A stretch of 64,000 bases of DNA, from contig NZ_CP083553.1 of the NCBI RefSeq assembly GCF_025144465.1, forward strand, positions 1,300,001 through 1,364,000. Direction: 5' to 3'. The position numbers were made by a program, and so were the translations under genes. The DNA comes from Leisingera sp. S132. GTDB lineage: Bacteria; Pseudomonadota; Alphaproteobacteria; Rhodobacterales; Rhodobacteraceae. Position 1 is the first letter of the stretch. Each line of letters begins with the position of its first letter. This document shows, in pieces, positions 10,359 through 19,376 of this stretch. Below the pieces are notes generated by a model. It saw nothing but the letters and a program-made list of their open reading frames with translations. It was not told the origin of the DNA and made no database searches.

Positions 10359-11237
10359 TCAGGGCGGCGGCAGCGGCACAAGGAAATCCAGCAGGGCTGC
10401 AGCGGTCTCATGCGGCGCGCTGTCGATGAAGAAATGACCGCCGGGCACGCTGCGCGCTGTCAGGTGCTGCAGGCGGGGCGTCCAGGCGCCGGCCACATCA
10501 TAGGCCCGGGCCATGGCGCCATCGGCGCCGTATAGCACGAGGGCCGGGCAGTGCAGCTGACGGTCCAAGTCGCGGGCGTCGTCGTGGAAGTCCACTTCTA
10601 TTGCCGCCCGGTAGTCGTTGCACATGGCGTGCACGCAGGCCGGGTCCGCCCAGGCGCGCCGGTAGGCGGCCAGCGCATCAGGCGGGAAATCGGACAGCGC
10701 CGCGCCGCCCCAGCCCAGCAGGCAGCTTTCGAAATAGGCTTGCGGACCGGCGCTGATCATCCGCTCCGGCAGCGGCGCGGGCTGGGCCAGGAAGAACCAG
10801 TGGTAATAGGCGCGGGCGACCTGCTGTGTCAGCTGATCCAGCAGAAGGTGGGTCGGGATGATGTCCATCACGGTGAGGCTGGCGACGGCTTCGGGGGCGT
10901 CCAGCGCCAGCCGGTGCGCGGTGCGGCCGCCGCGGTCATGGCCCGCGAGGTGACAACGCGGATATCCCAGCGCCTGCATCAGTGACAGCTGGTCGGCAGC
11001 CATGTTGCGAAAGCTCATGGCCTCCACGCCTTCCGGTTTGGAGCTGGCGCCATAGCCGCGCAGATCGGCTGTCACTACGGTGAAATGACGGGCAAGAAGC
11101 GGGGCGGTGTCTTCCCACATCTCTTTGGTTTGGGGAAACCCGTGCAGCAGCAGAAGCGGCGGGCCATTGCCGCGGCGGGTATAGGCGATCTGCTGGCCGT
11201 TCACCTGATGAATGCCGGTCTCAATGGCAGCTGGCAT
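10359..11237 (-). CDS. Alpha/beta hydrolase, fluoroacetate (haloacetate) dehalogenase type
   Basis: The 292-residue protein has the hydrolase fold with oxyanion motif H-G-F-P-Q. The nucleophile elbow is G-H-D-R-G-G-R, with Asp101 in place of Ser, as in epoxide hydrolases and haloacetate dehalogenases. The fluoroacetate dehalogenase set is present: Arg102 and Arg105 (carboxylate binding), His146-Trp147 and Tyr209 (halide pocket), Asp125 and His268 (charge relay). The spacing agrees with the characterised Rhodopseudomonas enzyme (Asp110, His155, Trp156, Tyr219, His280). GGGAG six bases upstream sets the start at 11237. The natural substrate is unknown. Confidence 0.85.
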   Translation of the reverse strand: MPAAIETGIHQVNGQQIAYTRRGNGPPLLLLHGFPQTKEMWEDTAPLLARHFTVVTADLRGYGASSKPEGVEAMSFRNMAADQLSLMQALGYPRCHLAGHDRGGRTAHRLALDAPEAVASLTVMDIIPTHLLLDQLTQQVARAYYHWFFLAQPAPLPERMISAGPQAYFESCLLGWGGAALSDFPPDALAAYRRAWADPACVHAMCNDYRAAIEVDFHDDARDLDRQLHCPALVLYGADGAMARAYDVAGAWTPRLQHLTARSVPGGHFFIDSAPHETAAALLDFLVPLPPP

Positions 11238-11373
11238 ATGTGTCTCCCTTGGCTGACGGACGCGCGCGTATTGGAGCCAGAGCCGCGGTCCGAAGCAAGC
11301 CTGCCGCTGCGTTTCGGTAAGGGGGAGTGCTCCCGCGGCTTGGGGCGGCATCAAAGATGCCGCGCAGCAAGCC

Positions 11374-11431
11374 TTGGGCCCGGCGCCGTGCGGGGCACGG
11401 CGCGCGCCGCCTGCGGCGGCGCCAGGCCCAA
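11374..11431 (+). repeat. Structured palindromic repeat, copy 2 (three-way junction)
   Basis: TTGGGCC (11374-11380) pairs with GGCCCAA (11425-11431). Hairpin 1 is GCGCCGTGC/GCACGGCGC (11383-11391 with 11395-11403) with loop GGG. Hairpin 2 is GCGCCGCC/GGCGGCGC (11404-11411 with 11415-11422). It lies in the 287-base gap between the hydrolase and dipeptidase genes; nothing else is evident there. Confidence 0.75.
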
Positions 11432-11524
11432 CGGGAAGTGGGGTTCGTCAGAGCACCGGTGACGGGCGGGAGTTCGCCCCTTTCTGCAGAAGCGGGGCGG
11501 ATGTTTTGACCGCCCCGCTGTTGC

Positions 11525-12916
11525 TTACTTCTGCGTCAGCGCATCCAGAATGCGGGCCCAGGACCGGATGCCCTTGTGGAAGCTCTTCAGGTCATACTTT
11601 TCGTTCGGGGAGTGAATGGCGTCATCATCGTTGGCAAAGCCTGCCAGCATCGATTCCATGCCCAGGATCGACTTGAAGAAACCCGCGATCGGGATCGAGC
11701 CGCCCATGCCGCAGAACACCGCTTCGCGCTGCCATTCGTCCGAGAGTGCGGCGCGGGCGGCAGTGAATTCGGGGCGGGTGATGTCCATGACAGAGGCCCT
11801 GGAACCTTCGAGATCATTGTCCCAGACCACCTTGCAGTCGGGTTTCAGCTGCGCCGCCACATGGTTGCGGATCTTCACCCGCAGCGCGTCCGGGTCCATG
11901 TCGCCGACCAGGCGGCAGGTGATCTTGCAGTGTGCCTCTGACGGGATCACGGTCTTGGAGCCGGCGCCGTTGTAGCCGCCCCAGAGGCCGTTCACTTCCA
12001 GCGTCGGGCGGGCCCATTGCTGTTCCAGCACCGAGCGGTCCTTCTCGCCATGCGCCTGAGTGTAGCCGGCATTGTCGAGGTAGTCCTTCTCGTCGAAACC
12101 GCAGCCTTCCCACTGGCGCAGCTGGTCCCCGGGCACCTCATGCACGCCTTCATAGAAGCCGTCGACAGCAACCTTGCCGGTCTCTTCGTCATAGAAGGAG
12201 GCGACGATGCGGCTGAGCTCGCGCAGGGGATTGAGGCCGGGGCCGCCGTAGTGGCCGGAATGCAGGTCGATGCGGGGGCCGATGAGGGTGAACTCATCCT
12301 TCAGCATGCCCCGCAGCTGCGAGGAGATCGACGGCACCCCGCGCGACACCATGGAGGTGTCGCAGATCAGGGCGATGTCGGCTTTCAGCTCTTCGGCGTT
12401 GGCCTCCATGAAGGGGATAAGCGAGGGGGAGCCGCTTTCCTCTTCGCCTTCGAAGAAGAAGGTGATGCGGCAGGGCAGGGAGCCGTTGACGGCCTTCCAG
12501 GCGCGGCACGCCTCAACAAAGGTCATCAGCTGGCCCTTGTCGTCCGAAGAGCCGCGGCCGCGGATCACGGTGCCGTTCGGGGTTTCCTCCAGTTGCGGTT
12601 CAAACGGCGGCGTTTGCCACAGGTTCAGAGGGTCGACCGGCTGCACATCATAATGGCCATAAAACAGCACATGCGGCGCATCCGTGTTTTCCTCGCCGAC
12701 GTGTCCGACCACCATCGGGTGGCCAGGGGTCACCCGCTTTTCCGCCTTGATACCGATGGAGTTCAGGTCGGCGACCAGCCAGTCGGCGGCCTTGTCGCAT
12801 TCCGCCTTGTAGGCCGGGTCGGTGGAAACCGACTGAATCCGCAGCAGCTCCATCAGCCGTTCGGTTGCGGCGTCCAGCTCTGCGTCGATCCGGTCCAGAA
12901 CATCATTCAGTGCCAT
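11525..12916 (-). CDS. M20 family metallopeptidase (dipeptidase)
   Basis: A 463-residue cytosolic zinc exopeptidase of the M20/M25/M40 class, hydrolysing dipeptides or related amide bonds. Metal and catalytic motifs are visible in order: F-Y-G-H-Y-D-V (His88, Asp90), R-G-S-S-D-D-K-G-Q (bridging Asp near 125), E-G-E-E-E-S-G-S (general-base and ligand Glu near 157-160), and a distal histidine in H-S-P-N-E-K-Y. A dimerisation lid domain sits between about 210 and 370. AGGAGA precedes the ATG. The substrate is not predictable. Confidence 0.93.
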   Translation of the reverse strand: MALNDVLDRIDAELDAATERLMELLRIQSVSTDPAYKAECDKAADWLVADLNSIGIKAEKRVTPGHPMVVGHVGEENTDAPHVLFYGHYDVQPVDPLNLWQTPPFEPQLEETPNGTVIRGRGSSDDKGQLMTFVEACRAWKAVNGSLPCRITFFFEGEEESGSPSLIPFMEANAEELKADIALICDTSMVSRGVPSISSQLRGMLKDEFTLIGPRIDLHSGHYGGPGLNPLRELSRIVASFYDEETGKVAVDGFYEGVHEVPGDQLRQWEGCGFDEKDYLDNAGYTQAHGEKDRSVLEQQWARPTLEVNGLWGGYNGAGSKTVIPSEAHCKITCRLVGDMDPDALRVKIRNHVAAQLKPDCKVVWDNDLEGSRASVMDITRPEFTAARAALSDEWQREAVFCGMGGSIPIAGFFKSILGMESMLAGFANDDDAIHSPNEKYDLKSFHKGIRSWARILDALTQK

Positions 12917-13314
12917 CTCATGCTCTCCTGTTTTCGGGGGAAGCCCCGGGAAAGGGCCAATTTGCCGCGGACCCTAGCAGCGCGTTTGAGGAGGGGCCAG
13001 AGGCCACAGCGCCGGAGATCCCTGGCATTTTCCGCTGCTGGTGTTTCCGATCCTGCGCATTATTCGGAATTCCGGGAAACAGATACGACGCAAACGGCCA
13101 AAGGTTGGCCGCAGCTGTCCTTGCCCGGCCCCTGTTTAAGTTTTATTTGACCTGCATCAATGTTGCGCACCCTTGGCGGCGCGTATTCAGTTGATCGAAG
13201 GGACTGCCTCAGGTAACCAGTCGTGAACGTGATTGTGGCCTAATCGTCAGAAGACCCGAGCCCTTTACAAAGCCCGCGTGCTCTGCAGGAGCACAATTAG
13301 CTATGGAGATGCCG
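12917..13314. other. Intergenic region between the dipeptidase and hemA
   Basis: Nearly 400 bases between divergent genes. It holds the FNR-type box at 13147-13160 and a likely -10 (TATTCA, 13184-13189) for hemA. I see no gene or other repeat in it. Confidence 0.5.
13147..13160 (+). promoter_or_regulatory. FnrL-type box upstream of hemA
   Basis: TTGACCTGCATCAA fits the FNR/FnrL pattern TTGAT-N4-ATCAA with one mismatch. A TATTCA at 13184-13189 would put transcription start near 13195, with the box centred about 41.5 bases upstream, the class II activation position. FnrL control of hemA is known in Rhodobacter; here it is inferred. Confidence 0.7.
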
Positions 13315-14538
13315 GTGGACTATACCGCGAAACTGGACGCAGCGATTGCCAGCCTTCACGAAGAGGGCCGCTACCGGACCTTCATCGACATCGAGCGCAA
13401 GAAAGGCCATTTCCCGCACGCGGTGTGGAACCGGCCTGATGGCAGCAAGCAGGACATCACCGTCTGGTGCGGCAACGATTATCTGGGCATGGGCCAGAAC
13501 CCGGTGGTGCTGGATGCGATGCATGACGCCATCGACGCTACTGGCGCAGGCTCCGGCGGCACCCGCAACATCTCTGGCACCACGATCTATCACAAGCAGC
13601 TGGAGGCTGAACTGGCCGACCTGCACGGCAAGGAAGCCTCGCTTCTGTTCACCTCGGCCTATATCGCAAATGACGCGACGCTGAGCACTCTGCCCAGGCT
13701 GTTCCCGGGGCTGATCATTTATTCCGACGCGCTGAACCACGCCTCGATGATCGAGGGCGTGCGCCGCAATGGCGGTGCCAAGCGCATCTTCCGCCACAAC
13801 GATGTGGCCCACCTGCGCGAGCTTCTGGAAGCCGACGATCCCAAGGCGCCCAAGCTGATTGCCTTCGAATCGGTTTATTCGATGGACGGCGACTTCGGCC
13901 CGATTGCGGAAATCTGCGACCTTGCGGATGAATTCGGCGCATTGACCTATATCGACGAGGTGCACGCGGTTGGCATGTACGGCCCCCGCGGCGGCGGCGT
14001 CACGGAGCGCGACCGCCTGGCGCACCGCATTGACATCATCAACGGCACCCTGGCCAAGGCCTATGGTGTGATGGGCGGCTATATCGCCGCTTCGGCCAAG
14101 ATGTGCGACGCCATCCGCTCCTATGCGCCGGGCTTTATCTTTACCACCTCGCTGGCGCCAACAGTGGCGGCAGGGGCGGCGGCCTCGGTTGCCTATCTGA
14201 AAGGCGCTCAGGACCTGCGCGACAAGCATCAGGACCAGGCCAAGGTGCTGAAGCTGCGGCTGAAAGGGCTGGGCCTGCCGATCATCGATCACGGCAGCCA
14301 TATCGTGCCGGTGATCGTTGGCAATCCGGTCCATACCAAGGTACTGTCCGACCACCTGCTGGAGGACTATGGCATCTACGTGCAGCCGATCAATTTCCCC
14401 ACTGTGCCGCGCGGCACCGAGCGCCTGCGGTTCACGCCCTCGCCGGTGCACGGGCCCAAGGAGATCGACGCGCTGGTCCATGCAATGGACGCATTGTGGT
14501 CGCATTGTGCGCTGAATCGTGCCGAACTTGCCGGGTAA
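13315..14538 (+). CDS. hemA: 5-aminolevulinate synthase
   Basis: The PLP enzyme condenses glycine and succinyl-CoA to 5-aminolevulinate, the first step of the C4 heme pathway. The start is taken as GTG 13315 (reading M-D-Y-T-A-K-L-D), six bases after GGAG, because it matches the Rhodobacter N-terminus and gives the usual 407 residues; in-frame ATGs at 13303 and 13309 would add four or two residues. The PLP lysine in T-L-A-K-A-Y-G falls at residue 248, as in Rhodobacter. Other marks are [21 protein letters not shown] and Y-I-D-E-V-H-A-V-G. An FNR box upstream implies induction at low oxygen. Confidence 0.97.
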   Translation: MDYTAKLDAAIASLHEEGRYRTFIDIERKKGHFPHAVWNRPDGSKQDITVWCGNDYLGMGQNPVVLDAMHDAIDATGAGSGGTRNISGTTIYHKQLEAELADLHGKEASLLFTSAYIANDATLSTLPRLFPGLIIYSDALNHASMIEGVRRNGGAKRIFRHNDVAHLRELLEADDPKAPKLIAFESVYSMDGDFGPIAEICDLADEFGALTYIDEVHAVGMYGPRGGGVTERDRLAHRIDIINGTLAKAYGVMGGYIAASAKMCDAIRSYAPGFIFTTSLAPTVAAGAAASVAYLKGAQDLRDKHQDQAKVLKLRLKGLGLPIIDHGSHIVPVIVGNPVHTKVLSDHLLEDYGIYVQPINFPTVPRGTERLRFTPSPVHGPKEIDALVHAMDALWSHCALNRAELAG

Positions 14539-14547
14539 CTTACTGAT

Positions 14548-14565
14548 CAGTGTAAATTAACACTG
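14548..14565. repeat. Perfect inverted repeat after hemA
   Basis: CAGTGT-AAATTA-ACACTG, 10 bases past the hemA stop and about 100 bases before the RodZ-like gene. There is no T tract, so it could be a weak terminator or an operator; no assignment is possible. Confidence 0.4.
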
Positions 14566-14668
14566 AGTGTGTTACGCTGTTGCTAATCAATCAACGGATC
14601 TGAGTCGCAGATGTGATTCTTTCACCGTTTAGAAACGATGGCGGCAGGCATAGTATGGGACGGCAGGC

Positions 14669-15898
14669 ATGATCGGGCGCTTCACCCAGCGCAAGCAAGA
14701 TGAGCATGGCGGAACGTCAGAGCCGAAGGGTTTTGACGATTTCGAGCTGAAGCTTGGCGACGTGATGCGCGGCGAGCGGGCGACGATGGGCAAATCGCTG
14801 CTCGACGTCCAGCGCGAGCTGCGGATCAAGGCCTCTTATATCGCTGCCATCGAAAACTCTGATCCTTCCGCCTTTGACACGCCCGGCTTCATCGCCGGTT
14901 ACGTGCGGTCTTATGCGCGCTATCTGAACATGGATGCCGAACAGGCGTTTCAGGACTTCTGCAAGGAAAGCGGCTTCTCCGTGGCCCACGGCATGTCGGC
15001 AGAGGCCTCCAGCCGCAACAAGTCCGGCAATGCGCCGGTTGTTTCATCCAAGGGTCTCGGCGGTGATGCCTTTGCCTCTCCCAATACCCCGTTCGTTCCT
15101 GCGCCCAGCAGCATCCTGAGCCGGATCGAACTGCGTGCCGTTGGCTCGCTGATGGTGCTGGCCGGCCTGATCGGCGGCATCACCTATGGCGGCTGGGCTG
15201 TCCTGAAAGAGGTGCAGCAGGTGCAGTTCGCGCCGGTGGATCAGACCCCGGCAGTGCTGGCGGATCTTGACCCGCTGAATGGCGCGGTGCTGGCCGTTGC
15301 AGAGGGTGCCCAGGATCCCGCCGCGGAAGCACTGGACCGCCTTTACCGTCCGCAGGCGCTGGATGTGCCTGTGCTGGTGGCGCGTGACGCGCCGATCTCC
15401 ACTCTTGACCCCTCGGCGCTGGGAAATTTTGCCGCGCCGGATGTGCCGACGATCAGCCTGGCCGAAGCCAGCCTGCCGTTTGACGGCGCCGGGCCGCTGC
15501 AGCAGGGGGAACAGGGGCCGCAAGTGCCTCAGGTCCTGGCCGCGGTTACGCCAGGTGTCGAAATGGTTGCGGTTCGCCCCTCCTGGGTGCAGGTCACCGC
15601 GGCGGATGGCAGCGTGATCCTGGAAACCATCATGGACGCGGGCCAGCGCTTCCAGGTGCCGGCGACTGAGGATGCGCCGAAATTGCGCACCGGCGAAAGC
15701 AGCGCAATTTATTTTGCCGTCAACGGCCAGCATTTCGGCCCGGTCGGCGAACGCGGTCAGGTCACCAAGAATGTCGAGCTGTCGATGGATGCGATCACTG
15801 GCCGGTTTGAACTGGCGGATCTGCAGGACGGCAGCAACAAGGCGCTGGCGACGCTGGTCGCTCAACTGCAGACAGGCGTGCAGCAGCCTTCCGAGTAA
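14669..15898 (+). CDS. RodZ-like protein: HTH, single membrane segment, DUF4115
   Basis: The 409-residue protein has an N-terminal Cro-like HTH about 27-95 (L-G-D-V-M-R-G-E-R then [11 protein letters not shown] and [10 protein letters not shown]). One membrane helix lies near 152-174 ([11 protein letters not shown]), then a periplasmic Pro/Ala-rich linker and a C-terminal DUF4115 domain ([11 protein letters not shown], then G-Q-R-F-Q-V-P). This is the RodZ architecture, a link between MreB and the rod-shape wall machinery. The adjacent ispG downstream is the common neighbour in bacteria. A strong hairpin lies between the two. Confidence 0.85.
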   Translation: MIGRFTQRKQDEHGGTSEPKGFDDFELKLGDVMRGERATMGKSLLDVQRELRIKASYIAAIENSDPSAFDTPGFIAGYVRSYARYLNMDAEQAFQDFCKESGFSVAHGMSAEASSRNKSGNAPVVSSKGLGGDAFASPNTPFVPAPSSILSRIELRAVGSLMVLAGLIGGITYGGWAVLKEVQQVQFAPVDQTPAVLADLDPLNGAVLAVAEGAQDPAAEALDRLYRPQALDVPVLVARDAPISTLDPSALGNFAAPDVPTISLAEASLPFDGAGPLQQGEQGPQVPQVLAAVTPGVEMVAVRPSWVQVTAADGSVILETIMDAGQRFQVPATEDAPKLRTGESSAIYFAVNGQHFGPVGERGQVTKNVELSMDAITGRFELADLQDGSNKALATLVAQLQTGVQQPSE

Positions 15899-15921
15899 TC
15901 CCGGAACAGGAATTCTTAGCG

Positions 15922-15955
15922 GACGCCCGGTGCTGCCATTGCAGCGCCGGGCGTC
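15922..15955 (+). terminator. Hairpin between the RodZ-like gene and ispG
   Basis: GACGCCCGG (15922-15930) pairs with CCGGGCGTC (15947-15955), continued inward by a T-G wobble and GCTGC/GCAGC with loop CATT: about 15 pairs. There is no T tract, so it may be a processing or attenuation hairpin rather than a full terminator. Confidence 0.55.
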
Positions 15956-16002
15956 TGCACGTATCTAATCCCCAACAGGATCCAGCCGGGACACCAGCCG
16001 TA

Positions 16003-17124
16003 ATGTCGATCAATCACATCCGCCCGTGGCGCCATATCGAACGCCGCAAAAGCCGCCAGATCCATGTAGGCAGCGTGCCTGTCGGCGGCGATGCCCCGAT
16101 TGCCGTGCAGACCATGACCAACACGCTGACCACCGATGTGGCTGCCACGGTCGCGCAGGTTCAGGCCGCGGCTGAGGCGGGCGCGGATCTGGTGCGGATC
16201 TCGGTCCCGGATGAGGCCTCCTCCAAGGCGCTGAAGGAGATCGTGCGTGAAAGCCCGGTGCCGATCGTTGCCGACATCCATTTCCACTACAAGCGCGGCA
16301 TCGAGGCCGCCGAGGCCGGCGCCGCCTGCCTGCGCATCAACCCGGGCAATATCGGCGACGAAAAGCGCGTGGCTGAGGTGATCCGCGCGGCGCGCGACCA
16401 CAATTGCTCAATCCGCATCGGGGTTAACGCCGGCAGTCTGGAAAAGCATCTCTTGGACAAATACGGCGAACCCTGCCCGGAGGCGATGGTGGAGAGCGGT
16501 CTCGACCATATCCGCATCCTGCAGGATCATGACTTCCACGAATTCAAGATCTCTGTGAAAGCCTCCGATGTCTTCATGACCGCCGCCGCCTATCAGCAGC
16601 TGGCGGAGGCGACCGACGCACCCATTCATCTTGGCGTGACAGAAGCAGGCGGTTTTGTCTCCGGCACCATCAAATCGGCGATTGGCCTGGGCCAGCTGCT
16701 GTGGATGGGCATTGGCGACACCCTGCGCGTCAGCTTGTCTGCCGATCCGGTGGAGGAGGTGAAGGTAGGCTTCGAGATCCTCAAATCCCTTGGCCTGCGC
16801 CACCGCGGCGTCAACATCATCTCCTGCCCCAGCTGCGCGCGGCAGGGGTTTGACGTCATCAAGACGGTGGAGACGCTGGAGGAGCGGCTGGCCCATATCC
16901 ACACGCCGATGAGCCTGTCGATCATTGGTTGCGTGGTGAATGGCCCCGGCGAGGCACTTATGACGGATGTGGGCTTTACCGGCGGCGGTGCGGGCTCCGG
17001 CATGGTCTACCTGGCGGGCAAGGCCAGCCACAAGATGTCCAACGAACAGATGGTTGACCACATCGTCGAGGAGGTCGAAAAAAAGGCCGCCCAAATCGAG
17101 GCGGCCCAGGAGGCGGCGGAGTAA
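16003..17124 (+). CDS. ispG: 4-hydroxy-3-methylbut-2-enyl diphosphate synthase
   Basis: The [4Fe-4S] enzyme of the MEP isoprenoid pathway converts MEcPP to HMBPP with flavodoxin or ferredoxin as donor. The 373-residue product has the TIM-barrel start ([11 protein letters not shown]), [10 protein letters not shown], and the C-terminal cluster domain with C-P-S-C-A-R-Q-G and [10 protein letters not shown] supplying three cysteines. It is the direct-type bacterial enzyme without the plant insertion. The last codons form a GGCCGCC/GGCGGCC inverted repeat inside the gene. Confidence 0.97.
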   Translation: MSINHIRPWRHIERRKSRQIHVGSVPVGGDAPIAVQTMTNTLTTDVAATVAQVQAAAEAGADLVRISVPDEASSKALKEIVRESPVPIVADIHFHYKRGIEAAEAGAACLRINPGNIGDEKRVAEVIRAARDHNCSIRIGVNAGSLEKHLLDKYGEPCPEAMVESGLDHIRILQDHDFHEFKISVKASDVFMTAAAYQQLAEATDAPIHLGVTEAGGFVSGTIKSAIGLGQLLWMGIGDTLRVSLSADPVEEVKVGFEILKSLGLRHRGVNIISCPSCARQGFDVIKTVETLEERLAHIHTPMSLSIIGCVVNGPGEALMTDVGFTGGGAGSGMVYLAGKASHKMSNEQMVDHIVEEVEKKAAQIEAAQEAAE

Positions 17125-17135
17125 TCCTCCAGCCG

Positions 17136-17215
17136 TTTCATCTTTCCAGAAATACTCCGGGGCTGCCGTTGGTGCGCCATTGGTTCAAGCCCAATGGCGG
17201 CGGGCAGAGCCCCGG
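17136..17215 (+). repeat. AATACTCCGG element with hairpin, copy 1
   Basis: TTTCATCTTTCCAGAAATAC and then TCCGGGG begin 11 bases after ispG. The hairpin that follows has CCGGGGC (17157-17163) pairing with GCCCCGG (17209-17215), and inside it CGCCATTGG/CCAATGGCG (17075+100 to 17083+100, that is 17175-17183, with 17191-17199). It lies between convergent ispG and dsbA-like genes and probably ends transcription from one or both sides. The same leader sequence is at 46553-46580 on the other strand and in shorter form at 55610. Confidence 0.65.
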
Positions 17216-17237
17216 TTTCACCGGGTGAGATTGCAGC

Positions 17238-18002
17238 TCAGCTCTGCTGCTCGCGGATTTCAGCCACCATCAGCTCCATCTGATCGGCGGGCAGGTAGCC
17301 GCGCAGGAGTTCGGTGCCCAGAACAAACGTCGGGGTGCCCGAAATCGCCATCCGCTGTGCCAGCGCCCGGGTCTGGCGCAGCTCTGCGGTCACGTCCTCG
17401 CTGTCCATCTTTGCGAAAATCGCCTCTGCATCCAGCGACAGCCCTTCGGCCAGTCGGCGCAGGGCGACCTCGTTCGGCTCGCCGCCAAACTCGATCAGGG
17501 CGTCATGCACATCCTTGTAGGCGTCATCGCCGGCCACCTGCTTGGTGGCGACAGCAAAGCGCGCCGACAGCACAGAGGCGTCGCCCAGGATCGGGAATTC
17601 CTTGATCACCAGGCGGATATTACCGTCGCTTTCCAGGAGCTTGGCCACCTCGGGCGCCGCGCGCCGGCAGTAGCCGCAGCGGTAGTCCATGAACTCAACA
17701 AGGGTGATGTCGCCTTCGGGATTGCCGCCGACCCAGGAATAGCCGTCGTTGACCAGTTCCTCCAGATTGTCAGAAACAAGCGCGTCATCGCGTACAGCTT
17801 CGGCCTGCTGCTGGCGCTGCTCCAGAAGGTCAACTGCCTCCAGGATCAGTTCCGGGTTTGCCAGGATGTAGCTGCGCACTTCCTTGCCAAAGGCCTCGCG
17901 CTCAGCCTCCGACATCGCGCTGATATCAAAAGCCTGCGCCGGGGCACCCAGCAGGGCGAAGGCAGTGGCCGCGGCAGTGGCGGTGCGGGTGAAAAGGGTC
18001 AT
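17238..18002 (-). CDS. DsbA family thioredoxin-fold protein
   Basis: A 254-residue periplasmic thiol-disulfide protein. A Sec signal peptide (F-A-L-L-G-A-P-A-Q-A) is followed by a helical N-terminal segment rich in Gln and Glu (about 25-75, Com1/ScsC-like). The DsbA core has the active site C-G-Y-C in D-Y-R-C-G-Y-C-R-R, and the cis-proline loop S-G-T-P-T-F-V. The N-terminal helix suggests a trimerising disulfide isomerase like ScsC rather than a plain oxidase; this is inferred. Its ATG overlaps the stop of the upstream M48 gene (ATGA), so the two are translationally coupled. Confidence 0.9.
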   Translation of the reverse strand: MTLFTRTATAAATAFALLGAPAQAFDISAMSEAEREAFGKEVRSYILANPELILEAVDLLEQRQQQAEAVRDDALVSDNLEELVNDGYSWVGGNPEGDITLVEFMDYRCGYCRRAAPEVAKLLESDGNIRLVIKEFPILGDASVLSARFAVATKQVAGDDAYKDVHDALIEFGGEPNEVALRRLAEGLSLDAEAIFAKMDSEDVTAELRQTRALAQRMAISGTPTFVLGTELLRGYLPADQMELMVAEIREQQS

Positions 18003-19354
18003 TTCCGTCTCTTTCTCTTCTGAGCTTGTTCATAGGCCACCAGCACATCGGTTGCCCGCCGGGCGGCGGGGGATCCTGCTGGCAGCTGGGCCACGGCCCG
18101 TTTGGCGTGAATGCCGGCGTCATTCAGACGCCCTTGCAACGCATAGCGTTCGGCGGTGACCAAGGCGGCCATGCCGTTTTGTCCGGTCTTGGCATAAGCC
18201 AGCGACATGTCGCGCAGCAGCACGGTATTGCGGAAGTCGATGGCACGGGCGCGCTCCATGGATTTGAGCGCCGCCTTGGGCTGGCCAGCGGCCAGCTGGG
18301 CGCGGCCGTATCCGGTCAGGATCAGCGGATCCTTGGGGGCAAGGCTGACGGCCTTGCCATAGGCGGCAAGCGCGGCTGACCACTGGCGGTTCTCGATCAG
18401 GATCTGCCCCTTCAGCTCATGATAGAACGGGTCGGAGGGCCGGGCCGCCAGCGCGCCGTTCACCGCCTTCAGCGCCTTCTGCAGGCTGTTCTGCCGGTGA
18501 TAGGCCGCGGCTTCGCGCATCAGGCGGACGTCCTTGTACTGCTCCTCGCGCACCCGGCGCAGGGTCCATTTCGGGGCGCGGGTGAAGGCAGACAGCTTGC
18601 CGCGGACGCGGGCAAACCAGTATTGCGCCTCTGCGTTGCTCTGCCCCTTGTCGCCATAAGCCGCCAGATAGGCCTGCGCGGCGCGGATACGGTCGCGGCT
18701 CAAGGGATGCGAGCGGGTATAAGGGTCCTGGGTGCCGGCGCTGAGAACTTCCTGGCCGGCAAAGGCGCGATGAAGATCAACCAGACCCTGCGGGCTGATG
18801 CCTGCCCGGTTCAGATATTCGGCGGCAGAGCGGTCGGCGCTGCTTTCCTCGGCCCTTGTATGGGCCAGGAAGCTGCGGAAGGCCGAGCTTTGCGTGCCTA
18901 TGGCAATGCCGGCCGCGGCATCCCCGCCGCCAGCTGCCGCCGCCAAGGCAGCTAAGGCCAGGCCAAGCCCGGCAGCACTGTTGGCAGAGCGCAGGTTCTG
19001 CATCCGCCGGGACAGGTGCCCATTGGTTATATGGGCGGCTTCATGGGCCAGCACGGCCTGCAGCATCTCCGGCGAGGTGACCTTAAGGATCAGTCCGTAA
19101 TTCACGAAAATCGTTCGGGAATCCAGAACGAAAGCGTTGAAGGAACTGTCGTTGACCAGGAGGATGCGAACCCGGTTCGCATTCAATCCTGCCGCGCGCA
19201 GCACCGGCGCCGCCAGCTTGTTCAGCCCGTGTTCGACATCCGGGTCGCGCAACAGCGAGATCGACGCAGCCTGCGCCGCTGCTGCAAATTGAACAAGCGC
19301 GCAAACCAGAAGAGCCGGGATTGACGCCAGCCGGAAGAAACGGTCAAAACTCAT
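17999..19354 (-). CDS. M48 family metalloprotease with TPR-like C-terminus (BepA-like)
   Basis: A 451-residue periplasmic zinc protease resembling BepA (YfgC), which helps assemble or degrade outer-membrane proteins. A signal peptide precedes the mature start near A-A-Q-A-A; the zinc site is H-E-A-A-H (His104, His108) with the later Glu in R-A-E-E-S-S-A-D. The C-terminal half has helical TPR-type repeats (A-L-A-A-R-P-S-D-P-F-Y-H-E-L-K-G-Q). The start at 19354 is chosen because the longer frame overlaps the divergent aminotransferase gene; only 22 bases separate the two starts. It is coupled to the downstream dsbA-like gene. Confidence 0.88.
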   Translation of the reverse strand: MSFDRFFRLASIPALLVCALVQFAAAAQAASISLLRDPDVEHGLNKLAAPVLRAAGLNANRVRILLVNDSSFNAFVLDSRTIFVNYGLILKVTSPEMLQAVLAHEAAHITNGHLSRRMQNLRSANSAAGLGLALAALAAAAGGGDAAAGIAIGTQSSAFRSFLAHTRAEESSADRSAAEYLNRAGISPQGLVDLHRAFAGQEVLSAGTQDPYTRSHPLSRDRIRAAQAYLAAYGDKGQSNAEAQYWFARVRGKLSAFTRAPKWTLRRVREEQYKDVRLMREAAAYHRQNSLQKALKAVNGALAARPSDPFYHELKGQILIENRQWSAALAAYGKAVSLAPKDPLILTGYGRAQLAAGQPKAALKSMERARAIDFRNTVLLRDMSLAYAKTGQNGMAALVTAERYALQGRLNDAGIHAKRAVAQLPAGSPAARRATDVLVAYEQAQKRKRRK

Positions 19355-19376
19355 GCGCGCACATTGGGAGATTAGC

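Noticed and set aside
17090-17107. A terminator inside the end of ispG (GGCCGCC...GGCGGCC)
   Set aside because: It lies within the reading frame, encodes ordinary Ala-rich codons and is not followed by a T tract.
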